From: DASUPK01 sp963736305 | Lineage (GTDB): Bacteria; Actinomycetota; Thermoleophilia; Solirubrobacterales; 70-9 | Length of the DNA: 64,000 bases | Direction: 5' to 3' | Assembly: GCA_963736305.1 (NCBI GenBank) | Contig: CAVTOD010000005.1 | Span: forward strand, 310,001-374,000 | Shown: positions 24,941 to 33,205 of the stretch, one piece after another | Layout: each line of letters begins with the position of its first letter | Position numbering within the stretch: the stretch's first letter is position 1 | Notes under the pieces: generated by a model | The model's database searches: none | Seen by the model: the letters and a program-made list of their open reading frames with translations, nothing else | What the model was told of the DNA's origin: nothing | Position numbers and translations under genes: made by a program

Positions 24941-25531
24941 GTGAAGGAGGTCGCCTTCTTCCTCGGCGCGATCGGCAGCCTGGGCGGCGCGATCGCCGTG
25001 ATCGCTCTCCGCAACCCCTTCTACAGCGTGCTCGCGCTGATCGTTCACCTGATCTCGCTCGCCGGGCTCTTCCTGCTGCTGCAGGGCGAGTTCCTGGCGG
25101 CCGCCCAGATCGTTGTCTACGCCGGCGCCGTGATGGTCCTCTACGTCTTCGTCGCGGCCTACGTCGGCAACGTGGACGAACCGCTCTGGGAGCCGATCCC
25201 CGGCCAGCGCTTCCTCGCACCGCTTCTGGGCCTCGCCCTCTTCGTCGAGCTGGCGATCGCAATCACCGGCTCGGGCCTCGAAGCGATCGACACCCAGGGC
25301 CCCACGGTGGAACTGGGCTTCGGCTCCCCCTCGGCGATCGGCAAGCTGCTCCTGGAGCGCTTCCTGATCGCTTTCGAGGCCGCCTCTCTGCTCCTGCTAA
25401 TTGCCGCAGTTGGAGCAGTCGTCCTGGCAGGCAGACACGGCGGGGGGGTCGCGGGCGGACCGGCGGGAACTCCCGGCGGTGTTAGCCGGCCCGCCGGGTC
25501 GCCCGCGGCCCCCCCGCCGGAGGCCACCTGA
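24941..25531 (+). CDS. nuoJ: NADH-quinone oxidoreductase subunit J with repeat-derived tail
   Basis: 196 residues with five membrane spans; the family core includes RNPFYSVLALIVHLISLAGL and AQIVVYAGAVMVLYVFVA (the span with the pi-bulge Tyr/Val stretch). NuoJ couples quinone reduction to the pump modules. From ~residue 166 the C-terminus becomes GGGVAGGPAGTPGG-type sequence encoded by a long DNA palindrome (25438-25519), the sister of the one in nuoG. GTG start at 24941. Confidence 0.96.
   Translation: MKEVAFFLGAIGSLGGAIAVIALRNPFYSVLALIVHLISLAGLFLLLQGEFLAAAQIVVYAGAVMVLYVFVAAYVGNVDEPLWEPIPGQRFLAPLLGLALFVELAIAITGSGLEAIDTQGPTVELGFGSPSAIGKLLLERFLIAFEAASLLLLIAAVGAVVLAGRHGGGVAGGPAGTPGGVSRPAGSPAAPPPEAT
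25438..25519 (+). repeat. Palindromic element copy 2, in the 3' end of nuoJ
   Basis: 30-nt arms (25438-25467 and 25490-25519; 27 of 30 positions paired) enclose a 22-nt core (25468-25489): AACTC followed by CCGGC-GGTGTTA-GCCGG. The core is nearly identical to the minus-strand core inside nuoG. The arms differ from that copy but are complementary to each other. The sequence is translated as the last ~28 residues before the nuoJ terminus, with the frame kept open. Confidence 0.82.
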
Positions 25532-25534
25532 CCC

Positions 25535-25834
25535 ATGGACATCACCTGGTACCTCGTCCTGTCCGCCCTCCTCTTCGCCGTCGGCGTCTCCGGTGTCCTC
25601 CTGCGCCGCAGCCCGCTCGTGATCCTGCTCTGCCTGGAGCTGATGCTGAACGCCGGCAACCTGGCGCTGCTCTCCTTCTCCCGCTCCCTCGGCAACCAGG
25701 ACGGCCAGGTCTTCGCCCTGATCGTGATGGTGATCGCCGCCTGCGAGGTGGTGGTCGGCCTCGGAATCATCGTGGCCGCCTACCGCCGCCGAATCCCGCT
25801 CAACGTCGACGACCTGCGCAGCCTGCGGGGCTGA
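25535..25834 (+). CDS. nuoK: NADH-quinone oxidoreductase subunit K
   Basis: 99 residues, three membrane spans, normal family length. It carries the two conserved membrane Glu: one in LCLELMLNAGNLAL and one in AACEVVVGLGIIV, both part of the proton path. ATG is three bases after the nuoJ stop. Confidence 0.97.
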   Translation: MDITWYLVLSALLFAVGVSGVLLRRSPLVILLCLELMLNAGNLALLSFSRSLGNQDGQVFALIVMVIAACEVVVGLGIIVAAYRRRIPLNVDDLRSLRG

Positions 25835-25838
25835 TCCG

Positions 25839-27845
25839 ATGAGCGCGACCGCGTACGGCTGGCTGGTGCTCGCCTTCCCGCTCGCGGGGACCCTGATCGT
25901 CAGCCTTGCCTGGAAGAAGCTCCCGGGCCGGAGCGCCGGCTGGATCGCCACCACCATGATCGGTCTCGCATTCGCGGCGTCCATCGGCGCGCTCGTCCAG
26001 CTCCTCGGCGATCCGGTCGACGCCCGCCAGCACACCTCGTCGCTCTACGACTACGCCAGCGCGGCCGGGCTCGACATCAAGCTCAACATCCTGGTCGACC
26101 CGCTCTCGGTCTACATGTGCCTGATCGTCAGCGGGGTCTCGACCCTGATCCACCTCTACTCGATCAGCTACCTGACCTCGGACCGCGGCTTCAACCGGTT
26201 CTTCGCCTACCTCAACTTCTTCGTCTTCTCGATGCTGCTGCTGGTCCTGGCGGGCAACCTGATCCTGCTGATCGTCGGCTGGGCATTCGTCGGCTTCGCC
26301 TCCTATGCCCTGATCAGCTTCTGGTACCGGCGGACGACCGCGACCAGGGCCGGCATGAAGGCCTTCGTCATCAACGTGATCGGGGACGTCGGCATGGTGC
26401 TGGCCGCGCTCTTCATCTTCCGCGACCTCGGGACCTTCGACCTGCTCTCCATCTTCAGCAAGGCGCAGGACACCTTCCACACCAACCAGGGCGTCGTCGT
26501 CGCGATCTGCTGCCTGCTGCTGGTCGGCGCGTTCGCAAAGTCGGCGCAGATCCCGTTCCACACCTGGCTTCCCGACGCCATGGAGGGCCCCACCCCCGTC
26601 TCCGCCCTGATCCACGCCGCGACGATGGTGACCGCCGGCGTCTACCTGATCGCCCGCTTCCACCCGCTCTTCGAGATCGGGCTGACCGCGGCCGACATCG
26701 CCGCCTTCGTCGGCCTGGCGACGCTCCTGATCGCCGCGACGATCGCCCTCGTGGTCACAGACCTGAAGCGGATCATCGCCTACTCGACCATGAGCCAGAT
26801 CGGCTACATGATCATGGGGGTCGGGATCGGGGCGTACTCGGAGGGGCTCTTCCACCTGATGACCCACGCTTTCTTCAAGGCCCTGCTCTTCATGGCGGCC
26901 GGCTCGGTGATCGGGGCGATGGCGAACCGTCAGAACATCGACCTGATGGGCGGTTTCCGTAAGTCGCTCCCCTTCACCTCGGCGATGCTGATCATCGGGG
27001 CCCTGGCGCTGGCGGCTTTCCCGCTCACCTCGGGCTGGTTCTCGAAGGACGAGATCCTCGACTTCGCCGCCTACCGGGGCGGCTTCTACGTGATCTTCAC
27101 GATCGGCGGCTACATCGGCGCGCTGCTGACCGCCTTCTACGCGTTCCGGATCGGCTTCCGGGTCGTCTTCGGCCCGCCCAGCGAGGTGGCGCGCGACCTC
27201 GAGCAGGGTGTTCACCAGCACGTGGAGCCCCAGAACCCGGCGACGGGAGAGCCCGAGGACACCGACGTCGGCTTCCCCGGCGAGAAGCACACGGTCGCCG
27301 AGGACGCGTGGCCGATGAAGATCGCGATGAGCATCCTCGGGTTCGGGGCCCTGTTCGCGGGCTTCGTGCAGGTCCCGGGCGTCGACGACGTCGTTCACCG
27401 CTTCCTGCACGGATCCTTCCTCGACTCGCACCTCTACGAGCAGGGACCGAGCACTGCGTCCGCCTACCACGGCCTCGTGATCGGCGGCCTGATCTCGGTG
27501 CTCGGCATCGCGATCGCGTACTACGCCTACCTGCGCAGGCCGGGGACGACCGCGGCTCTCACGAAGCGCTTCCCCAGGCTGCACGACTTCCTGGAGAACA
27601 AGTGGTACTTCGACGAGGCGATCGACATCCTGATCGTCCGCCCCGCCCTGGCTGTCGGCCGCGGGGCCAACTCGATCTTCGAGCGCTACGTCGTCCAGGG
27701 CCTCGTGGTGGGCGTGACCGACCTGGTCCGCGGCGCCGGCGTTGGCGTCCGCGGCGCGCAATCCGGATACCTCCGCTCCTACGCCCTGCTGCTCGTCACC
27801 GGCTTCGCCGGCCTCGGCCTCTACTTCCTCCTGCAGGCCTCATGA
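25839..27845 (+). CDS. nuoL: NADH-quinone oxidoreductase subunit L
   Basis: 668 residues, a Mrp-type antiporter-like proton pump with about 16 spans. Conserved features: VDPLSVYMCLIVSGVSTLIH, the Glu/Lys-containing AFAKSAQIPFHTWLPDAMEG, PTPVSALIHAATMVTAGVYL, and a C-terminal lateral helix region preceded by an acidic loop (~450-490). Starts four bases after the nuoK stop. Distal pump of complex I. Confidence 0.97.
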   Translation: MSATAYGWLVLAFPLAGTLIVSLAWKKLPGRSAGWIATTMIGLAFAASIGALVQLLGDPVDARQHTSSLYDYASAAGLDIKLNILVDPLSVYMCLIVSGVSTLIHLYSISYLTSDRGFNRFFAYLNFFVFSMLLLVLAGNLILLIVGWAFVGFASYALISFWYRRTTATRAGMKAFVINVIGDVGMVLAALFIFRDLGTFDLLSIFSKAQDTFHTNQGVVVAICCLLLVGAFAKSAQIPFHTWLPDAMEGPTPVSALIHAATMVTAGVYLIARFHPLFEIGLTAADIAAFVGLATLLIAATIALVVTDLKRIIAYSTMSQIGYMIMGVGIGAYSEGLFHLMTHAFFKALLFMAAGSVIGAMANRQNIDLMGGFRKSLPFTSAMLIIGALALAAFPLTSGWFSKDEILDFAAYRGGFYVIFTIGGYIGALLTAFYAFRIGFRVVFGPPSEVARDLEQGVHQHVEPQNPATGEPEDTDVGFPGEKHTVAEDAWPMKIAMSILGFGALFAGFVQVPGVDDVVHRFLHGSFLDSHLYEQGPSTASAYHGLVIGGLISVLGIAIAYYAYLRRPGTTAALTKRFPRLHDFLENKWYFDEAIDILIVRPALAVGRGANSIFERYVVQGLVVGVTDLVRGAGVGVRGAQSGYLRSYALLLVTGFAGLGLYFLLQAS

Positions 27846-27873
27846 GGCGGCGCGCTGACATGAGGTGGATCCG

Positions 27874-29385
27874 ATGATCCAGATCCTGCTCTGGGCGCCG
27901 CTCGCCGCCGGACTGCTCGCCGCCGTCTTCCCCAGCCGGTTCTCCGGATGGGTCGCCACGCTCGGCCCGCTCACCACGCTCGCGCTGGCGATCGCGATCG
28001 TCGCGCGCTTTGATCCCTCCGGCGGTCTCCAGCACACCGTCGACGAGAGCTGGATCCCGACGCTCGGTGTCCGCTACCAGCTCGGGATCGACGGGATCAG
28101 CCTCTTCCTCGTGCTGCTCACCGCCGTGCTCTGGGTCGCCGCGACGCTCTGGTCGGCGATCAACCCGCCGGAGCGGCCGAGGAACTACTTCCTGATGTTC
28201 GGCCTGGGCGAGACGGCGGTCCTCGGCGCCTTCCTCGCACAGGACCTGATCCTGTTCGTCCTCTTCTTCGACCTGATGCTGATCCCGTTCTACTTCCTGT
28301 TCGGCATCTGGGGGACCGAGCATCCGGGTCGGCCCGAGGAAGACGAGGGCCCGATCCGCCCACAGCCGGCCGTGATCAAGATGATCGTCTACACGCTCGT
28401 CGGGTCGCTCTTGATGCTGGTCGGCGCCATCGCCGCGGGCATCCTGGCTGCCAACGGCGGGCCGATCGACTTCAACATCCAGCACCTCGCCGCCCATCCC
28501 CTCGGCACCGGCAGCCAGTACTGGATCTTCTGCTTCTTCGCCGCCGCCTTCCTGGTGAAGATGCCCGCCTTCCCGCTGCACGCCTGGATGCCGGACGCCT
28601 ACAGGGTCGCGCCGCTCCCGGCGCTGGCGCTGTTCTCCGGGGTGCTCTCCAAGGTCGGCGCCTACGGGTTCCTGCGGATCGTGCTGCCGGTGTTCCCGGC
28701 CGCCACGAACCACTTCCAGGAGGTGATCCTGGTCATCGCGGTCGCCTCGATCCTCTACGGCTCGGTGATGGCGTTCACCCAGACGAGCGCACGCCTCATC
28801 CTCGGCTACTCCTCGGTGGCGCAGCTCGGCTTCATCACCCTCGGGATCTTCAGCCTGCGTCCCGACGGCGCCGATGGCGCGGTGCTCCAGATGGTCAACC
28901 ACGGGCTCGTGGTCGCGCCGCTGATGCTCATTGCGGTGCTGCTGGTCGCCCGGGCCGGGACGGACGACATCACCAGGATGGGGGGCCTCGCGATGCGGGC
29001 CCCGGTGCTCGCCGCGCTGTTCCTGATCGCGACGATGGCGCTCCTCGCCATCCCCGGCTCGTCGAACTTCGTCGGCGAGTTCTACATCCTGAACGGGATC
29101 TTCCAGACGAAGATCGTCTACGCCTTCGTCGCCGCCCTCGGCATCGCGATGGCCGCCTACTACGCCCTGCGCATGTACCAGCACGCGATGCACAACCGCA
29201 AGCCCGATGGGATCGAGAGCCGCGAGGTCGGGCTGCTGGACGGGGCCGTGATCACCGGCCTGGTCGCGTGCATCGTCGCGTTGGCGCTGTGGCCCGGACT
29301 GATCCTTCATCGAGCTGAGCACTCGACCTCGGCATCGGTCGCGGCTTCGCAACAGACCACGCCGACCCAAGTGGCCGAGCGATGA
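27874..29385 (+). CDS. nuoM: NADH-quinone oxidoreductase subunit M
   Basis: 503 residues, about 14 spans. Signature: LGIDGISLFLVLLTAVLW, FFDLMLIPFYFLFGIWG with the pump Glu nearby (GLGETAVLG), and VKMPAFPLHAWMPDAY. A loop (~150-165) is rich in Glu/Pro. TGAGGTGG upstream favours ATG 27874 over GTG 27865. It overlaps nuoN by four bases (ATGA). Confidence 0.97.
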   Translation: MIQILLWAPLAAGLLAAVFPSRFSGWVATLGPLTTLALAIAIVARFDPSGGLQHTVDESWIPTLGVRYQLGIDGISLFLVLLTAVLWVAATLWSAINPPERPRNYFLMFGLGETAVLGAFLAQDLILFVLFFDLMLIPFYFLFGIWGTEHPGRPEEDEGPIRPQPAVIKMIVYTLVGSLLMLVGAIAAGILAANGGPIDFNIQHLAAHPLGTGSQYWIFCFFAAAFLVKMPAFPLHAWMPDAYRVAPLPALALFSGVLSKVGAYGFLRIVLPVFPAATNHFQEVILVIAVASILYGSVMAFTQTSARLILGYSSVAQLGFITLGIFSLRPDGADGAVLQMVNHGLVVAPLMLIAVLLVARAGTDDITRMGGLAMRAPVLAALFLIATMALLAIPGSSNFVGEFYILNGIFQTKIVYAFVAALGIAMAAYYALRMYQHAMHNRKPDGIESREVGLLDGAVITGLVACIVALALWPGLILHRAEHSTSASVAASQQTTPTQVAER

Positions 29386-30902
29386 CGGACTTCAACGCTC
29401 CTCACATCGACTACTCCGGGCTCTCGCCCGTCATCGCGCTCACCGCGGGGATCGTCGTCGTCGTGCTCGTCGGCCTGCTCCCCCGGATCGGTCGCTTCGG
29501 GGTCGCCACCCTGACGCTCGCGGTGCTCGCCGTCACGGCGGCCCGCTGCATCATCGAGTGGGGATCGAACGCCGACCTGGTCGCCGGCGCCCTGCGCCTC
29601 GACGCCTTCGGCCTCGCGGCGACGCTGATCGCCTGCACGGCGGCGGCAATCGTCGTCCTGCTCTCGATCCGGGAGCCGGCCACGGAGGAAGCGGGGCCCG
29701 GAGCCTTCTACGCGCTGCTGCTCGGCTCGGTACTCGGCATGACCCTGATCGCACAGGCGCAGAACCTGGTCGCCTTCTTCGTCGCGCTCGAGCTGCTCTC
29801 CATCCCGCTCTACGTGCTCTGCGCCTCGGCACGGCGCGAGGAGCGCTCCCTCGAGTCGGGCCTCAAGTACCTGATCATCGGCTCGATCGGGTCGGCCACC
29901 GTCCTCTACGGCTTCGCGCTCCTCTACGGCGCGTCCGGCTCGATGGACTTCTCCGGCATCGCCCACGCGCTGGGGCCGGGCGGGAATGGCAACGACACCC
30001 TTGTCCTGATCGGCACCGCGATGGTCGCGACCGGCCTCGCCTTCAAGACCTCGCTCGCGCCCTTCCACCAGTGGACGCCGGATGTCTACCAGGGCGCGCC
30101 CACGCCGATCACCGCGTTCATGGCCGTGGCCACCAAGGCCGCCGCGTTCATCGCCCTCGCCCGGCTCTTCGAGGTCGCGCTCGGGCCGATCGCCGACGAC
30201 TGGAAGCCCGCGCTCGCGGCGCTCGCGGTCGCCTCGATCGCGATCGGCAACATCGGCGCGCTCGGCCAGGACTCCCTGAAGCGGCTGATGGGCTACTCGG
30301 GGATCGCGCAGGCCGGGTACATGCTGGCCGGCGTCGTCGTGGCGACGGAGACCGGCCTGAAGGCGCTCGTCTTCTACCTCGCCGCGTACACGCTGATGAA
30401 CCTCGCCGTCTTCGCGGTGGTGGTCGCGCGGGAACGGGAGACCGATCAGGGCGATGACATCGGCGCCGTGGCCGGTCTCGGGCGCTCCCGCCCCCTGCTC
30501 GCCTGGCCGCTGACGATCGGGATGCTGGCGCTGGCGGGTTTGCCCGGCACCTCGGGATTCATGGGCAAGCTCTTCCTGATCGAGGCGACGGTCGACGGCG
30601 ACTACACCTGGCTGGGAGTGATCATCGTGATCGGCTCGATGGTGTCCCTCGCCTACTACCTGCGGGTCGTGGCGGCGGTCTGGATGAGGCCCGAGCCAAC
30701 GGCCGCGCCCGCCCAGGCGATGCCTGCGATCGCCGGTGGATCACCGGAAGCGGACGTCCACACCAAGGGCGCCAGCCGGTGCGTTCTCATCCTCGGCTCG
30801 GCCCTTCTCTGCGCCACGGCCACGGTCGCATTCGGCATCGCCCCGTCGCCGCTGATCGACTGGGCGTCGCACGCCGCCTCGTCGCTGGCGACCACGATCT
30901 AG
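29382..30902 (+). CDS. nuoN: NADH-quinone oxidoreductase subunit N
   Basis: 506 residues, about 14 spans; last gene of the operon. Conserved features: ELLSIPLYVLCASARREERS, AFKTSLAPFHQWTPDVYQGA and PTPITAFMAVATKAAAFIAL. Third antiporter-like pump of complex I. ATG at 29382 overlaps the nuoM stop as ATGA. A short GC-rich hairpin follows the stop by about 35 bases. Confidence 0.97.
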   Translation: MTDFNAPHIDYSGLSPVIALTAGIVVVVLVGLLPRIGRFGVATLTLAVLAVTAARCIIEWGSNADLVAGALRLDAFGLAATLIACTAAAIVVLLSIREPATEEAGPGAFYALLLGSVLGMTLIAQAQNLVAFFVALELLSIPLYVLCASARREERSLESGLKYLIIGSIGSATVLYGFALLYGASGSMDFSGIAHALGPGGNGNDTLVLIGTAMVATGLAFKTSLAPFHQWTPDVYQGAPTPITAFMAVATKAAAFIALARLFEVALGPIADDWKPALAALAVASIAIGNIGALGQDSLKRLMGYSGIAQAGYMLAGVVVATETGLKALVFYLAAYTLMNLAVFAVVVARERETDQGDDIGAVAGLGRSRPLLAWPLTIGMLALAGLPGTSGFMGKLFLIEATVDGDYTWLGVIIVIGSMVSLAYYLRVVAAVWMRPEPTAAPAQAMPAIAGGSPEADVHTKGASRCVLILGSALLCATATVAFGIAPSPLIDWASHAASSLATTI

Positions 30903-30935
30903 CCTCGCCGCGCGCCTCGCCTGACCGATGAGATT

Positions 30936-30950
30936 CCCGGCCCGGCCGGG
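30936..30950 (+). terminator. Possible terminator after nuoN
   Basis: CCCGGC-CCG-GCCGGG forms a compact 6-bp GC hairpin between nuoN and the following transporter gene, just before TCATTACC. It is the only hairpin in this 60-base gap. No U tract, so the call is weak. Confidence 0.4.
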
Positions 30951-30968
30951 TCATTACCTTCAGTGGAT

Positions 30969-32234
30969 ATGCCGACGCCGCGCTCAATCCAGCGCACGTA
31001 CCTGATGCTCATGCTCGGCAACACGCTGGCGGCATCCCTGATCTGGGGGATCAACACGATCTTCCTACTGGACGCCGGGTTGACGAACCTGGAGGCGTTC
31101 GCGGCAAACGCCTTCTTCACAGCCGGCATGGTGCTGTTCGAGATCCCGACCGGGATCGTCGCCGACACGATCGGCCGCCGGACCTCGTACCTGCTGGGCA
31201 CCCTGACGTTGTCGGCGGCGAGCCTCCTCTATGTGCTGCTCTGGCAGATCGAGGCGCCGTTCTGGGAGTGGGCGCTCGCCTCCCTGGCGCTCGGGCTCGG
31301 CTTCACCTTCTTCTCCGGCGCCGTCGAGGCATGGCTGGTCGACGCGCTGACCGCGACCGGCTATACCGGCAACCTGGAGACCGTCTTCGGCCGCGGACAG
31401 ATCGTCACAGGCGTGGGCATGCTGACCGGCTCCGTCGCGGGCGGCTTCCTCGCCCAGCAGGTCAGCCTCGGCTTTCCCTTCGTGCTCCGCGGCGCGATCC
31501 TGATCGTCATGTTCGTGGCGGCCTTCAGGCTGATGCACGACGTCGGCTTCACTCCGGTGAAGGGAGGGAGGCCACTGGGGGAGATGAGGAAGATCCTCTC
31601 CAACTCGATCGACTACGGCTGGCGAGTGCCGGGTGTCAAGTGGCTCATGGTCGAGGCTCTGTTCACGGGAGGCGTCGGGATCTACGCCTTCTATGCGCTC
31701 CAGCCCTACCTGCTCGAGCTCTACGGCGATCCGCACGCCTACCAGGTGGCAGGACTGGCGGCCGCGATCGTCGCCGGTGCGCAGATCCTCGGCGGGATCG
31801 CGGCGCCCTGGATCCGCGGGCTATTCCAGCAGCGGACCTCGGCACTGATCGTGATGGCGGCGGCAAGCGTGGTCACCCTGGTCATGATCGGATCGGTGCA
31901 CAGCTTCTGGGCCGTGATCGGATTCACCACTGTCTGGGGGCTGCTGTTCGCGGCGACGATGCCGATCCGCCAGACCTACATCAACGGGATGATCCCGTCG
32001 CAGCAGCGAGCGACGATTCTCTCCTTCGACTCGATGATGTCCTCGACGGGCGGGGTCTGGGCGCAGCCCGTGCTCGGCCGCGCCGCGGACGCGTACGGGT
32101 ATGCGACCTCCTATGTGCTCTCGGCCGGGATCGCCGCCTTCGCCATTCCCTTCCTCGCTCTCTCCCGGCGCCAGAACGACCCGGCCGACACGGTCGACGT
32201 CGCAGACGCGCAGCCGGCGCCGCAGCCCGCCTGA
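30969..32234 (+). CDS. MFS transporter
   Basis: About 421 residues with 12 predicted membrane spans. The loop between spans 2 and 3 holds a typical major-facilitator motif (EIPTGIVADTIGRRTSYLLG, motif A-like). This family of drug/unknown-solute exporters has PTGxxAD-GRR signatures. The substrate is not evident. A GTG at 30963 is an alternative start; neither has a clear ribosome site. Confidence 0.9.
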   Translation: MPTPRSIQRTYLMLMLGNTLAASLIWGINTIFLLDAGLTNLEAFAANAFFTAGMVLFEIPTGIVADTIGRRTSYLLGTLTLSAASLLYVLLWQIEAPFWEWALASLALGLGFTFFSGAVEAWLVDALTATGYTGNLETVFGRGQIVTGVGMLTGSVAGGFLAQQVSLGFPFVLRGAILIVMFVAAFRLMHDVGFTPVKGGRPLGEMRKILSNSIDYGWRVPGVKWLMVEALFTGGVGIYAFYALQPYLLELYGDPHAYQVAGLAAAIVAGAQILGGIAAPWIRGLFQQRTSALIVMAAASVVTLVMIGSVHSFWAVIGFTTVWGLLFAATMPIRQTYINGMIPSQQRATILSFDSMMSSTGGVWAQPVLGRAADAYGYATSYVLSAGIAAFAIPFLALSRRQNDPADTVDVADAQPAPQPA

Positions 32235-32257
32235 TCACTGCGGCAGGATGGACGCCC

Positions 32258-33187
32258 TTGGGCGTCCTCCTGACCGTCTTCGCGATCGCCATCTCCAGCG
32301 CCGCCGGGGTCGCTGCCGAGCGGCGCTGGCCGGCGAGCGCGGTCGGCTGGGCACGCCGGCTGCTGGTGCTCTCGCTCTACACGCTGATTCCGTTCGTCGT
32401 CTTCTTCAACCTCAATCGGGTCCATCTCGATGCTGATCTCGCCGGCGGTCTGGTGGTCGGCTGGATCGCGATCCTCTGCGCGGCCGGGCTCGCCTGGCTG
32501 GTCGGCACCCGTCTGCTTCAGCTGAACCGGCCGGCCACCGGATCGGTGATCACCGGCACCCTGATCCCGAACTCCGGCTACCTCGGTTATCCCCTGGTCG
32601 CCTCGCTGCTCGGCTTCCACGCGCTCGGTCAGGCCGTCGTCTACGACGTCGTAGTGTCCGCCCCCTGCCTGCTGCTGCTGGGGTTCGGCGTGGGGGCGGC
32701 CTTCGGCACCAAGGCCGGGGTCGGGATCGGCGAGCGCGTCGTCGCCTTCTTCACCCGCAACCCGCCGCTCTACGCCGCGATCGCAGGGCTGCTCGCCCCA
32801 AGCTCGTTTGCCCCCGATGTCCTCGTCGACATCTCCCGCGGGGGCGTGATCGCCCTGCTGCCGATCGGGTTCTTCGCGGTCGGCGCGGTGCTCGCGGAGG
32901 AAGCGGAGGAGGGAACCCTGGAGCTCAGCTCCCCCTTCGACCCGCCGGTGGGCTCGACGATTCTGCTGCGTCTGGTGATCGCCCCGGGCCTGCTCATCCT
33001 GCTCTCCATGCCGTTCATCAACCTGCCCGGCCCCTATCTGCTGCTGGCGGCGATGCCGTGCGGGGTGAACACGCTGCTGATCGCCCACGTCTATGGGCTC
33101 GACGCGAAACTGGCGGCACAGGCCGTGGCCTGGACGACGGCGATCGCGGTCGTTGCGGCTTTGGCGGCTCAATCGATCTGGGGATAG
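32258..33187 (+). CDS. AEC-family (auxin efflux carrier-type) permease
   Basis: About 309 residues and ten spans. TPLG then VFAIAISSAAGVAAERR opens the protein; PNSGYLGYPLVASLLG and a C-terminal half ending AMPCGVNTLLIAHVYGLD match the AEC family of organic anion or signalling-molecule exporters. The only nearby in-frame start is TTG at 32258. An open frame in the same register runs far upstream inside the MFS gene but is not conserved sequence. Likely co-transcribed with the MFS gene. Confidence 0.85.
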   Translation: MGVLLTVFAIAISSAAGVAAERRWPASAVGWARRLLVLSLYTLIPFVVFFNLNRVHLDADLAGGLVVGWIAILCAAGLAWLVGTRLLQLNRPATGSVITGTLIPNSGYLGYPLVASLLGFHALGQAVVYDVVVSAPCLLLLGFGVGAAFGTKAGVGIGERVVAFFTRNPPLYAAIAGLLAPSSFAPDVLVDISRGGVIALLPIGFFAVGAVLAEEAEEGTLELSSPFDPPVGSTILLRLVIAPGLLILLSMPFINLPGPYLLLAAMPCGVNTLLIAHVYGLDAKLAAQAVAWTTAIAVVAALAAQSIWG

Positions 33188-33205
33188 ATCTACGATGGCT
33201 CGCTC

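Noticed and set aside
30963..33187. One long frame joining the MFS gene region to the AEC permease
   Set aside because: The part inside the MFS gene is Arg/Asp-rich and non-conserved. AEC homology begins only after ~32258, so a fusion is not supported.
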